Source: Citrobacter sedlakii NBRC 105722
GTDB taxonomy: Bacteria > Pseudomonadota > Gammaproteobacteria > Enterobacterales > Enterobacteriaceae
Assembly: GCF_000759835.1 (NCBI RefSeq)
Contig: NZ_BBNB01000008.1
Span: forward strand, 290,149-354,148
Direction of reading: 5' to 3'
Length of the DNA stretch: 64,000 nt
The notes below the pieces were generated by a model. That model was not told where the DNA came from. It saw nothing but the letters and a program-made list of their open reading frames with translations, and did no database searches. Shown piece by piece: positions 51,885-60,795 of the stretch (the first letter of the stretch is position 1; every line of letters begins with the position of its first letter). The position numbers were made by a program, and so were the translations under genes.

Positions 51885-51949
51885 CGCAGACCTCCCCGGT
51901 CAGGTTAGCCCGTTACGCGCCCTGCCATCACTGCGTAACCGCGCCCCTA

Positions 51950-52222
51950 TCATGCGCGTATATCGTCATACTCCCGCGTCTTATCAAACTCGTGCTTCGC
52001 AAACGGGCAAAGTGGGATCACCTTACGGTTCTCACGGCGCATTTTCTCCACGACTTTTGCCACCAACTGTTTCCCGACGCCCTGCCCTTTCAGGCTGGCA
52101 TCCACATCGGTGTGTTCGATAATGCTTAAATGCTCTCCAGTCGGCACAAAGACAATTTCGGCGACCTGGTTACCCTGCGCATCATTCACATAAAATTTAT
52201 TGTGACCCTCAATTATTTCCAT
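51950..52222 (-). CDS. yjdJ: GNAT-like N-acetyltransferase YjdJ
   Basis: The product has 90 residues of the short GNAT (YjdJ/GTLF-type) family. The CoA-binding loop is [17 protein letters not shown], and the C-terminal segment [14 protein letters not shown] carries the conserved Cys. Substrate is unknown. It is 8 bp downstream of yjdI. In E. coli the yjdI-yjdJ pair lies at a different chromosomal position. Confidence 0.93.
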   Translation of the reverse strand: MEIIEGHNKFYVNDAQGNQVAEIVFVPTGEHLSIIEHTDVDASLKGQGVGKQLVAKVVEKMRRENRKVIPLCPFAKHEFDKTREYDDIRA

Positions 52223-52230
52223 CTTTCCCC

Positions 52231-52461
52231 CTACTTATGGCGATATTGCAGCGCGCCGCTTGGACAGGTGTCGATAACCTGCGTCACGATCTGGACATCC
52301 ACCTCGTCAGGCATAATCCACGGCTTACGCTTCAGGTTAAAAAGCCTGCTATTGCCGCGGACGCAATTTCCCGAGTGTTGGCAGAGGGCCGTATTAAAAT
52401 AGACATCAATTTTCTCGCCGGTGTAGACACGGTAACCCGCATCTTGAAGATCTTTATCCAT
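52231..52461 (-). CDS. yjdI: YjdI, divergent ferredoxin-like iron-sulfur protein
   Basis: The product has 76 residues of the Fer4_19 type. Cysteines are in [12 protein letters not shown] and [12 protein letters not shown], which can bind one cluster. It is the first gene of yjdI-yjdJ. The role is unknown; electron transfer to a partner enzyme is plausible. Confidence 0.92.
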   Translation of the reverse strand: MDKDLQDAGYRVYTGEKIDVYFNTALCQHSGNCVRGNSRLFNLKRKPWIMPDEVDVQIVTQVIDTCPSGALQYRHK

Positions 52462-53045
52462 GACATTGCCTCGTTATTCGTCTTATTGCTAAGCATAGCG
52501 CCGAAATAGCCTTACTTGCTCTCTAATTTTCGAATGAGTAAGTCCTCACCACAGACAGCACTTTCCAGACAAAAATCTAAATATAAGATTATTTAAGATG
52601 TTTTATTTGATATTTCAGGGAAATTAAGAAATTTCCCCCTGACGGATTAATTTTGGCCGCTTCACCCGAACAACTCATTCAAAAAACTCGCCATAAAAGG
52701 CAAAAATCCATCAAAAAAACTCATCAATATTCCTGTTTTAAACCCAGGCTTCGCTGGCTGCCTTTTAACTTGTCTTAAATCGCGTGGTTAAAACAGAATT
52801 TCAATTCCGTCAAGAAAATGCAGTTGATAATCTGATGGGAAATGGATGTGTATAAACGAAAGGATATCCCATATGTTAATAAATTGCTTTATATAATAGA
52901 GACATATGTAAATAACAGCGATAAAAACATTAGTTTCATAAATGATACCAACTACTGTATTCGCATATTTTATATGTAATACTATGTTCAGACTTTATCT
53001 ACACTTAAGTATCTTTCTGTCTAACTTCCCCCATCGTGAACATAT
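52462..53045. other. AT-rich intergenic region before second CadC-like gene
   Basis: This 584-bp gap carries divergent promoters for yjdI and the CadC-like gene. Two loose direct repeats CAAAAAACTC (near 52680 and 52715) are visible. No ORF, tRNA or clear operator is seen. Composition suggests H-NS binding. Confidence 0.55.
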
Positions 53046-53888
53046 ATGTACTGGATAATCAACGATAATATTGAATTCAGACCCGACAGTAAAAAGTTAA
53101 TTTCAGTGTCAAATCCTGAACTTAACGTGGTTTTGACAACGCCCGCCAGTCGTTGTCTGCTTTTGCTGCTCGAAGCGTCTCCGGACGTGGTTACCCAGCA
53201 GGAGTTCTTCAAGAAGGTATGGGAAGATGAAGGTATGCTGGTTCCGGCGAACACCCTTTACCAGAATATCTCTATCGTTCGTCGCGGCCTGCGCGCCGTC
53301 GGGGAAACAGATCGTATTCTGGTCGCCACGGTGCCGCGTAAAGGTTTTCAAATTGATAAAAGCGTAAAAATCACCCGCATCGCGGCGAATCAGATGGCAG
53401 AAGCGCCCGTGGATACGCTGGCAGGCGAAGACGAACTGGACGTTGACGATAAAACGGAAGCTGTAGCGCCGTACGAGCCAGAACCCGCATCCGCACCCGC
53501 GGTACAGGCCAAAGAAACCGCCAGATTGCCGCGCGTCGCCAGCATTTTGCTCATCGTCGCAGCGTTTCTCATTGGCGCGGTCGGCGTGCATTTTTTCTGG
53601 CATGTGACCGACACAAAACCGTTTTTTAAAGATTATGCTTTCGTCGAGCAGGTTCAGGGCTGCCGTTTCTATACCAAAGACGACAGCCACGACAATAAAA
53701 GCAATTATGCACGATTTAAGTCCCTGATCCTGAGTTCAGGGCTCGACTGCAAAAAGTTCCCCTGGGTTTACTTCCCGGTATCCAAAACCTCCCCCGGTCT
53801 GTCGGTCTTTGTCTGCCGGAAGGAGTACGTAAAATCTCCGGTAGCAGGTTGCATCACTCTCTCTTTCCGAGGAGTCGAAAGTGAATAA
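53046..53888 (+). CDS. Second CadC/MarT-like membrane-anchored regulator
   Basis: The product has 280 residues. The N-terminal OmpR-type winged helix (about 5-105; ANTLYQNISIVRRGLRAVG and ILVATVPRKGF) is followed by an acidic, proline-rich linker (about 115-160). One membrane helix at 163-185 and a periplasmic domain with four cysteines (e.g. QGCRFYT, GLDCKKF, FVCRKEY) complete it. The architecture is the same as YqeI. It overlaps the next gene by 8 bp. Family members such as MarT, GrvA and CadC activate nearby virulence or stress genes. The adjacent fimbrial operon is a candidate target, by inference. Confidence 0.85.
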   Translation: MYWIINDNIEFRPDSKKLISVSNPELNVVLTTPASRCLLLLLEASPDVVTQQEFFKKVWEDEGMLVPANTLYQNISIVRRGLRAVGETDRILVATVPRKGFQIDKSVKITRIAANQMAEAPVDTLAGEDELDVDDKTEAVAPYEPEPASAPAVQAKETARLPRVASILLIVAAFLIGAVGVHFFWHVTDTKPFFKDYAFVEQVQGCRFYTKDDSHDNKSNYARFKSLILSSGLDCKKFPWVYFPVSKTSPGLSVFVCRKEYVKSPVAGCITLSFRGVESE

Positions 53889-54363
53889 AAAAACAATAAT
53901 AACGATCAGCGCGGTGTTTTTAGCTGCCGGAATGCTCGTCGGCGCGTTATATAACGTGTTTATGTACAGATATCACAATAAACAAGAATGTTCTGCCTCT
54001 GTGGTGGTATTTTATAACAACGTCCGCGCGAACATTACGCTGAACTATATGTACTCGCTGGACAACAAAAATGGCATTGTGGCGGTCAGCGGAACCTATT
54101 TAGAAGACGGTAAGCTCAAAGGCCGGATCCGCCGGGATGTTGCATACGACTGGAATGAAAACCAGAATTCGTATCACCTGCACTCAACCCGAATCAATAA
54201 ATTTGAAATTATTGAAACCTTACCGGATGAACTCCTGGCCGATATTCTGCCTGATTTTTACGTCTATCCGGACAAAAACGTGAGCTACTCCATTCTCAAC
54301 CAGGGCGTTCATGGCTTTTTGTTCACCATTGGTCAGCGCCCGCTCTTTTATTGCGCGCGATAG
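53881..54363 (+). CDS. Second FidL/YqeJ-like membrane protein
   Basis: The product has 160 residues from a GTG at 53881. One N-terminal helix (about 5-27) is followed by a periplasmic domain with cysteines at CSASVVVFYNN and at the C-terminus (PLFYCAR), the same layout as YqeJ. The 8-bp overlap with the CadC-like gene gives translational coupling, repeating the yqeI-yqeJ arrangement. This supports co-function as a ToxR/ToxS-like pair, though sequence similarity to ToxS is not apparent. Confidence 0.8.
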   Translation: MNKKTIITISAVFLAAGMLVGALYNVFMYRYHNKQECSASVVVFYNNVRANITLNYMYSLDNKNGIVAVSGTYLEDGKLKGRIRRDVAYDWNENQNSYHLHSTRINKFEIIETLPDELLADILPDFYVYPDKNVSYSILNQGVHGFLFTIGQRPLFYCAR

Positions 54364-54376
54364 CCTCACTCAGGCA

Positions 54377-54399
54377 CAGCCCTGTTGTCCACAGGGCTG
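54377..54399. terminator. Stem-loop between converging genes
   Basis: A perfect 8-bp stem CAGCCCTG/CAGGGCTG with a 7-nt loop lies 14 bp after the FidL-like stop and 7 bp from the LuxR-type stop. It has no good T tract on either strand. Confidence 0.55.
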
Positions 54400-54405
54400 A
54401 CGCCA

Positions 54406-54957
54406 TTAAAACAAAAAACCTTCTTCCAATAGATTTTCTTTGATTAATAACAGATCGTGAATTTTATTACCGCCAAGTTTTTTACAGGCGATATTGCGAT
54501 AGGTATATACCCGCTTAGGCGGTAGCGAGAGCGATTTGGCGATCAGATTGATATCTTTTCCTTCCAGCGACTCACGAATGATAATCTTCTCTACCCGGTT
54601 AAGTAGATGATTTTTAATGGCTTTACTTTTCTTCATGTTCACCAGGCGCGTTATCGCCATCATCAGGGCCGAAAGCGACTCTCTGGCGTTGATGATCATA
54701 TCCGCGTCACAAATTAAGGCATTTTTTTGCGCGTTTTGAATAATCATAAGCTTGCATGTCTTGTTCAGCCGAGGAATATCCTTTGCACAACATTTATTAT
54801 TCAGATGTAGATGTAAAATAACCGTATCGTCAAACGTCAATTGGTCAACAGGCAAATGATGTATGGTCTCTATCATGATGTCCATGTCTGCATCTTTTGC
54901 TAATAAGACGATTCCTTCCTGCAAGTAATTATCGTTGCTTATGATATATATAGCCAT
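54406..54957 (-). CDS. LuxR-type transcriptional regulator
   Basis: The product has 183 residues. The C-terminal HTH (about 120-175, LNRVEKIIIRESLEGKDINLIAKSLSLPPKRVYTYRN) is preceded by a receiver-like region (IISNDNYLQEGIVLLAKDADM) without a clear phospho-acceptor site. Codon usage is AT-rich. With the preceding two genes it repeats the set LuxR-type + CadC-like + FidL-like seen at 47.6-50.1 kb. A fimbrial or local regulator role is likely but unproven. Confidence 0.78.
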   Translation of the reverse strand: MAIYIISNDNYLQEGIVLLAKDADMDIMIETIHHLPVDQLTFDDTVILHLHLNNKCCAKDIPRLNKTCKLMIIQNAQKNALICDADMIINARESLSALMMAITRLVNMKKSKAIKNHLLNRVEKIIIRESLEGKDINLIAKSLSLPPKRVYTYRNIACKKLGGNKIHDLLLIKENLLEEGFLF

Positions 54958-55241
54958 AGTTTTATTGCCGTATTAATAATTCATTATTAAAATAGTTTTT
55001 TGCCTTGTTAAATTCACCTTTAGCGAGACATGGTCAAATTGTATGCGGAGGACCACAGATAACGTAATTAAATAGTCTTAACTGGCGTGATATAACTAAC
55101 CGATTGAAAAATCATTAATAAAATAATTTTTTTAAGCGTTCTTAAACACGTTTTGCTGGACTTGTCGCTGTATTCTGCGGCTTTCTCTATGCTATGTTGT
55201 GCCACACGGGGAGATGCGTAGCGAACAGGAAGGAAAGCAAC

Positions 55242-55865
55242 ATGGCCAGGCGTATCGATTATCTGATTGAGAAATATCAATTCACCGAGATCAATGAATC
55301 GCCGCGTATTGCCAGCCAGTGGAAGGACGTTCTGGCAGAGTGTCAGCAGGAGCAGGCGGGCGTTGAAGAACGGCTCCGGATTGCGTTGCTCAATGTCGAT
55401 TACGTCACCAGCTTCGAACTGCCCTTTCGTTTATTGCTCACCCGCACACCACAGCTCATCGATAAGCTGCGTAAAGAATTCTCGCTTACCCAGAAAAGCG
55501 TGCTGATCAATGAAAAGCGTCGCGGGCAGGTCTATAGCATCAGCGCCGATCTCAGTCGCGTCCCGGACGCGTTTCGCTACCGCTTATCCTCCCGCATTCG
55601 CCGTATGGACGATCAAACCCTTACTACCGCGCCTTATCAGCAGGTGGCCAGCGAGACAAAACAGCCTGAAGATCGTCTGCGTCTGGCGCTGGAAAGCGGA
55701 CTGGCGGTAAACGCGCTCGACGGACTTTTCTGGCTGGGCATCCAGCGTATCGCCGCCGATATTCAGCGCCTGCGCGCGTCCGGTATGCCCATTCAGACAA
55801 CAGACGTGGAGGTGTTTGACACCCTGACGGGAACGATGCGCACCATCACGGCTTATCATCTTTAA
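55242..55865 (+). CDS. Predicted winged-helix DNA-binding protein (HTH_55-like)
   Basis: The product has 207 residues. The C-terminal 55 residues (NALDGLFWLGIQRIAADIQRLRASGMPI then TTDVEVFDTLTG...AYHL) fit the pattern of the HTH_55 phage/accessory regulators: a recognition-helix segment followed by a wing ending in Tyr-x-Leu. The N-terminal half (LIEKYQF, LLTRTPQLIDKLRKEF) may be a divergent copy of the same fold. The ATG at 55242 has an AGGAAGGAAA site; the frame is open to 55194. It converges on the fimbrial operon with a 9-bp gap. I do not recognise a named orthologue. Confidence 0.65.
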   Translation: MARRIDYLIEKYQFTEINESPRIASQWKDVLAECQQEQAGVEERLRIALLNVDYVTSFELPFRLLLTRTPQLIDKLRKEFSLTQKSVLINEKRRGQVYSISADLSRVPDAFRYRLSSRIRRMDDQTLTTAPYQQVASETKQPEDRLRLALESGLAVNALDGLFWLGIQRIAADIQRLRASGMPIQTTDVEVFDTLTGTMRTITAYHL

Positions 55866-55874
55866 CCAGTCGTC

Positions 55875-56948
55875 TCAGTTGTAGTCCAGCACGAAGGTTG
55901 CGCTGCTATTTGCCGAACCCGCCGTCACCGTTGCGCCGGTCTGAACATACTGGGCGATAAAATTCACCGGCGTCGCCGCCGATGCGCTGGAGGCCGTCAT
56001 ATGCTTCACGATCGGCGACACCGCGTCGTTGAGCGTCACCCGCGTACCGGCAGCCGGAGCGCCAGCACCGTTATTACCATAGCTGAGTCTGACCCCCACC
56101 CCCTCCGCGCCGCCCGACGTACGGACAACCGCCAGCGCGTCGCGGCTGCCGCTTACCGCTGGCGTACCAAAAAAGCCGATCCGCAGTTCAACAGGCGCAG
56201 TGCAGTAAACAGGGATGGAAAACGCCGTCGGCGTTCCGCCCGTCGTCCCTTCGCCGGTGAAATCCGTCCGCTTCACTTTCCCCAGGTTGACCTTGATACT
56301 GCCGGTCGCGACGCTACAGCTGCCGCTGTTGCCGATCTCCACGTTCATCGCCGCCAGATCGAGGCTCACGTCATGCGTGGACAGCGTCCCGTTGCCACTA
56401 CCGTTATCACTCAGCGTCAGAGTGCCCACCCCCGGCAATGCGCCGGAGGAGGCGTGGTTATTACTCACCAGTTGAATATCGCCCGTTTTATAAAACGTGA
56501 CGAACGGGGTGACGGTGATCTCACGCGCCGACAGCATGGCCGGTAGCGTTGCGCTGTCGCAGACCACCGTCGACGAACCGGCGGTAATAAAGGTTTGCGG
56601 CCCGCCGCCGCACTGAAAACTTAATGAATAACCAATACCTGGCAGCGAGGCGCTGAACACCGCATGTCCGTTGATCGTGGCAATGCTTTGTCCCTTCTGG
56701 TTATACACAATCTTCTTCAAAGACGATGCCGCATTCTGCTGGTCGCAGGTGAAGTGAATACCGCCGCCGTTAGCCTGCATCGTGGCGCTCATTTGCATAT
56801 GGGTGCCTAACGCCGGTAAGTAACGAATATTATTAAAGTTAATCGTCATCTGGCGGGTACTGGCCTGGCAAGTTTCCGCCCATGCGTTTTGGCTGACTGT
56901 TCCCGCCAGCAGCAACAGTCCGGTGATGATGCGAATAATAACTGACAT
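55875..56948 (-). CDS. Fimbrial tip adhesin-like protein
   Basis: The product has 357 residues with a signal peptide (to about AWA/ETC). It has a two-domain layout: an N-terminal receptor-binding-like domain to about 195, and a C-terminal pilin domain from CSVATGSIKVNLG to the end TFVLDYN, whose penultimate Tyr fits the chaperone beta-zipper. It is the last gene of a four-gene chaperone-usher operon (subunit, chaperone, usher, adhesin), similar in layout to yraHIJK. The ligand is unknown. Confidence 0.85.
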   Translation of the reverse strand: MSVIIRIITGLLLLAGTVSQNAWAETCQASTRQMTINFNNIRYLPALGTHMQMSATMQANGGGIHFTCDQQNAASSLKKIVYNQKGQSIATINGHAVFSASLPGIGYSLSFQCGGGPQTFITAGSSTVVCDSATLPAMLSAREITVTPFVTFYKTGDIQLVSNNHASSGALPGVGTLTLSDNGSGNGTLSTHDVSLDLAAMNVEIGNSGSCSVATGSIKVNLGKVKRTDFTGEGTTGGTPTAFSIPVYCTAPVELRIGFFGTPAVSGSRDALAVVRTSGGAEGVGVRLSYGNNGAGAPAAGTRVTLNDAVSPIVKHMTASSASAATPVNFIAQYVQTGATVTAGSANSSATFVLDYN

Positions 56949-56965
56949 GACAACGTCCTCGTAAT

Positions 56966-59485
56966 TCAGAGACAGGGGCCAGAGATAGCCTTGACCGTTT
57001 TATGCGCTTGCGACTCGTCAATATGAAAATGCAGCACGCAGCGACGCGCCACGCCGCCCTCATCCCATCGCGCTTCCAGAACGCCGTCGCTGGGAACGCC
57101 GCTCAGATAAACCTGGCCGCGTTCAGCGACGATACCGCTCATCCCCCCTTCATCGCCCTGAACCTGTGCGCTGGCGCCAAACGGCAGCGAATGCCGACCG
57201 TGATGCAACGTAAACAGTACGCGATGGCCAATATGGGTTTGATAACGGGCTTCAACCACCGCGCCGCCGCCGGGGATCACCGTCGCTCCCTCCATTTCCA
57301 CGTCGGCATCGTCTGACAACGACGCCGAATCGAGCGTAATCACGTTTTTGTGATAGGGCGTCAGCGTGGGCACCACGGCATACCCGCGCCAGTCGGTATG
57401 AACGTTATTACCGTTCTGAATCGCAACGTTCGTCGCCCCCGGCGCCCGAACGATGGCGAAGCTGTCACCGACATTCTGGCCCAGGGTAATGCCATGGGGA
57501 TGAGCGATAACAGACCCCGAGGCGCCCCAGGTAAGCTGGCTGCTGTCGGGATCGCGACGATAGCCTATTTGCGTGGTGGCGTAGCCACCGTGGTATTCCA
57601 GCGAGGCGCTGCTGTTGTTCCCTTGCCCCTGGTTGGCGTATCCCTGTTGCAGGGCGTAATTCAGATTCGCCTGTCCTGGCACCGAACCATACATCGCCAA
57701 CTGGTGCGAGGTGTCGCCGTGATTATCCATCGCGGTGTTGTAACTAACAGCGTTGTCGGACAACGCGCCGCCCAACGGAATAGTCATGTTGAATGACCAC
57801 GAACGATCAGCCTCCTGATGCCCTGCCGACCGGGTGTAAAAATACCCCAGACTCCAGGAAATGCTTTTCCAGGCGCTGTAATAGCCAGCATGCATTGTTT
57901 GTTCGCGCTGGTCGCTGTGCCAGTACGCCTGGGCATAGGCAGAAAGGGAAAGACTCCCCACCTCGCCCAGAGACTGGTTAAGGGCGATTTCCTCGCGACT
58001 GCGCTTGTTCCAACGCGGTCCGTCGCGACGCTCCAGTGTCACCGCCTCGCTCAGATCATAAAAGCCGCTGGAAGAGTAACGATAGCTGGCGAGACTGAAA
58101 GAGGTGCCAGTGCCGGTGAAATTCTTCTGGTACTGCGCACGCACCGAATAACCAGCGTAACGTTTTCCGGACGGCGTTGCGGTAGCCGCCCAGGTGGTAT
58201 CCGCGCCCAACGCGCCCAGGATGCCTAACCCATGTCCGGCGCCAAGGGCAACCGCATGATAATCCTCCGCCAGTTGCGTCCCGCCATACAGCGTCAACTC
58301 ATCCGGCAGACCGTAAAAAAGCGTGCCCTGCATAAACAGAGGGGAACGGCTGTCATCGCCGCTGGCATGATACCGCCCTACGCTGAGGCTGTATGTCGTT
58401 AACCCCTCGCGCAGCATAAACGGCACCGCCGCGAACGGCTGCGTCCAGCGGCGCTCAGTACCGTTGCTCTCTTTAACGTTGATCTCCAGATCGCCGCTTT
58501 GCGCGGTGGGATAGAGATCTTTTATGGCGAACGCGCCCGGCGAGACGTAGGTTTCGTAAATCACATAGCCGTGCTGGGAAAGGGTTACTTTCGCGTTACT
58601 GTGCGCGACGCCGCGAATCACCGGAGCAAAACCGCTCATGCTGTCCGGCTGCATGTCGTCTTTCGACATCAGTTGCACCCCACGAAACGGTACGCTGTCA
58701 AATACCTCGCCGCTGGTGTAAGTATCCCCCATGCGCAATTGGCTTTTCAGCGAACGAATATCCCGCTGCAGCCAGGTGCTCTGCGCGTCCCAGCGGCGAG
58801 TTTTGTCATACTGCATTGACGAAATATTGCGCAACCGCCACGCGCCAAGATTCACGCCACTGCGTAAATTCAGATAGCTGGAACGTCCATCAGCGTCGGA
58901 TTGACGGGTTTGCGAACCGTTGAAGGTGTAATCCACAAACGCGGCCGGGATCCCGTCATCCCAACGGGCGGGATCAACGTAGCCCCGGCTCATGATCGTC
59001 ATCGCCGCTTGCGGAATACTGAGGTTAAGGCGCTGGGTTGAGAACTCAAACCGGCTGCTGGCATCGGGAATGTACTGTTCTATGCGGGTAAAAGTCTCCC
59101 CTTCACGCAGTCGGTCGAAAGCGGAAAACGCGCTAACGTTAACACCGTATTCCTCCAGTTGTGCGGCAGTAAGGACTGGCCGCAGCGTCCCGTTATCCTC
59201 GACAAAGGTGATGTTCTCCTGCGCGATCTGCTGGTCGTTGACCCAGATGCCGACAGGATACGTTCCTGGTTGCTGTCCCCCCGCTTTGGCAAAGTAATGC
59301 AGATCCGCCATTTTTTGCTGCGGATCGCTTAACTCCAGCGCGGCCGGATCAAAGTAATCATCGGCCCAGGCCAGCCGCTGATGCAACAACAGTATGATTA
59401 CCGTCGGCAGCGTGGCCAACAGCAGGCCAGACCGGTTACAGGAGGCAGAATAAATGCGTTCTTTCACGGTGCTGTCGCCCGGCAT
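56966..59485 (-). CDS. Fimbrial outer-membrane usher protein
   Basis: The product is a PapC/FimD-type usher of 839 residues. The signal peptide ends near LAWA/DDYFD. The N-terminal domain binds chaperone-subunit complexes (FDPAALEL), then come the 24-strand barrel with plug (FAPVIRGVAHSNAKV, GYVIYETYVSPGAFAI) and two C-terminal domains (GALPFGA-like SLPFGASAQV). A GTG at 59467 is an alternative start. It is 15 bp after the chaperone gene. Confidence 0.93.
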   Translation of the reverse strand: MPGDSTVKERIYSASCNRSGLLLATLPTVIILLLHQRLAWADDYFDPAALELSDPQQKMADLHYFAKAGGQQPGTYPVGIWVNDQQIAQENITFVEDNGTLRPVLTAAQLEEYGVNVSAFSAFDRLREGETFTRIEQYIPDASSRFEFSTQRLNLSIPQAAMTIMSRGYVDPARWDDGIPAAFVDYTFNGSQTRQSDADGRSSYLNLRSGVNLGAWRLRNISSMQYDKTRRWDAQSTWLQRDIRSLKSQLRMGDTYTSGEVFDSVPFRGVQLMSKDDMQPDSMSGFAPVIRGVAHSNAKVTLSQHGYVIYETYVSPGAFAIKDLYPTAQSGDLEINVKESNGTERRWTQPFAAVPFMLREGLTTYSLSVGRYHASGDDSRSPLFMQGTLFYGLPDELTLYGGTQLAEDYHAVALGAGHGLGILGALGADTTWAATATPSGKRYAGYSVRAQYQKNFTGTGTSFSLASYRYSSSGFYDLSEAVTLERRDGPRWNKRSREEIALNQSLGEVGSLSLSAYAQAYWHSDQREQTMHAGYYSAWKSISWSLGYFYTRSAGHQEADRSWSFNMTIPLGGALSDNAVSYNTAMDNHGDTSHQLAMYGSVPGQANLNYALQQGYANQGQGNNSSASLEYHGGYATTQIGYRRDPDSSQLTWGASGSVIAHPHGITLGQNVGDSFAIVRAPGATNVAIQNGNNVHTDWRGYAVVPTLTPYHKNVITLDSASLSDDADVEMEGATVIPGGGAVVEARYQTHIGHRVLFTLHHGRHSLPFGASAQVQGDEGGMSGIVAERGQVYLSGVPSDGVLEARWDEGGVARRCVLHFHIDESQAHKTVKAISGPCL

Positions 59486-59500
59486 CGTTCGTTGTTAGCG

Positions 59501-60166
59501 TCACTGCTGCGCATAGTCGGTCACGCCGCCAAAATCGTTGATCGCACGCCATTTCACCGTTCCGTGGTTGTTAACGTTCCACGTCCGGGTACTGAAAGGC
59601 GCCATCATTCCCGGCTGAGAAATGTCGTCCCCGCCCACCGACAGAGAGAAAAAAGAGACGTAATACGGCGTGGGATTCGTGGCCACTAACTGGTTTCCGT
59701 TCTGGCTAAATGTCAACGTTTGCCAGGCCTGGTTAGCCTCTCCTTTCAGCCCGGCAGGGCGATAAAAGAGTTTGAAACGGGATTTGACGTTAATCTGCAA
59801 CTTGTTGACGTCATCTTTTTGCGACGGCGCAATGCTTTTGATACTCAACCAGAAGACGGATTCCCGATCGGCAGGCAGCTCGCCGCCGGTAAAAGTAATA
59901 CGCAGCACGTTCTGCTGCTCAGGCTCAAGCCGAAACAGCGGCGGCGTTACCACAAACGGCACCGGACGCGGGTCGCCCTCAGCGACATTATCGACAAAGG
60001 ATTGCACCAGATACGGTGTTTGCGCATCGGCATTGGTTACCGTCATCGACGCCTCCCGCTTCCCTTCCTGATAAATTACGCGGGTTCCTCCCATCACGAT
60101 GCCAGCCTGAGCCGTTATGCTAAGCAGTAATAAAGATGCCGACAGAGCGGCAAGGATGTGTTTCAT
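59501..60166 (-). CDS. Periplasmic fimbrial chaperone
   Basis: The product is a PapD-like chaperone of 221 residues. The signal peptide is about 21 residues (AQA/GIVMGG). Two Ig-like domains follow; the signature VIYQEGKREASMTVTN and the subunit-binding edge strand QNVLRITF are visible. The F1-G1 loop is short, which makes it an FGS chaperone for rod-type fimbriae. A stem-loop precedes it in the transcript. Confidence 0.92.
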   Translation of the reverse strand: MKHILAALSASLLLLSITAQAGIVMGGTRVIYQEGKREASMTVTNADAQTPYLVQSFVDNVAEGDPRPVPFVVTPPLFRLEPEQQNVLRITFTGGELPADRESVFWLSIKSIAPSQKDDVNKLQINVKSRFKLFYRPAGLKGEANQAWQTLTFSQNGNQLVATNPTPYYVSFFSLSVGGDDISQPGMMAPFSTRTWNVNNHGTVKWRAINDFGGVTDYAQQ

Positions 60167-60207
60167 TGCGAATAACCATCAGGAAAAAGAGAACAGGAAC
60201 GCTGACC

Positions 60208-60228
60208 GGGCAGGCATTACGCCTGCCC
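60208..60228 (-). other. Intercistronic stem-loop between pilin and chaperone genes
   Basis: A perfect 8-bp stem GGGCAGGC/GCCTGCCC with loop ATTAC lies in the 71-bp gap. It has no T tract, so it probably tempers read-through or protects the pilin mRNA end. Confidence 0.65.
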
Positions 60229-60237
60229 AAACGGGAA

Positions 60238-60795
60238 TCAGTTGTAGACCATCAGAAACGTCGCCGTCGCGTTTGCGGGACCGGCGGTCACCGTGGTCGT
60301 GGTGGCCCGATAATCCGCCAGGAAATCCAGCTGAGCTTTTGCACTGACTGGCGCCACGGCTTCTGATAACTGACCTAACTGAATTTGCGATGCATTACTG
60401 GCGTTATACAGTTTTATCGCAACGCCGGTTGCCGCAGTGCCTCCTGCAGAACCGGCTGCCACTTCCAACAGCGTGGGATCCGTTTTATCTTTTTGCCCGT
60501 CAAATAATACCGCCACCGAGGTTACGGATGCCGGGCAATTATCCACATTGATGCTGAACGGTTTTTTTGTCGTCTCATCACCCACGCTGGTGAAATAGCT
60601 TTTCGCCCAATGGCCCAGATCGACATGCAGATTTTTTGAGGTCGAGGTGACATTGCACGAGCTGTCAACAATCTCACCGGTAAATTCAACATTGCCACCG
60701 GCTCCCTTAAAAGTCGGTACACTTCCTGCGGCGCTGGCTGCGCCAGAGAGGAATACACTGACCAACACGGCAGTTGCTTGAATAGTCTTTTTCAT
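60238..60795 (-). CDS. Major fimbrial subunit (FimA-like)
   Basis: The product is a type 1-like pilin of 185 residues. The signal peptide ends at about ASA/AGS. The mature protein begins with a donor strand and has the pilin fold with two cysteines (DSSCNV and VDNCPAS) and the C-terminal motif ATFLMVYN. It is the first gene of the operon, divergent from fimB. Its promoter should lie in the upstream 1.5-kb region. Confidence 0.92.
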   Translation of the reverse strand: MKKTIQATAVLVSVFLSGAASAAGSVPTFKGAGGNVEFTGEIVDSSCNVTSTSKNLHVDLGHWAKSYFTSVGDETTKKPFSINVDNCPASVTSVAVLFDGQKDKTDPTLLEVAAGSAGGTAATGVAIKLYNASNASQIQLGQLSEAVAPVSAKAQLDFLADYRATTTTVTAGPANATATFLMVYN

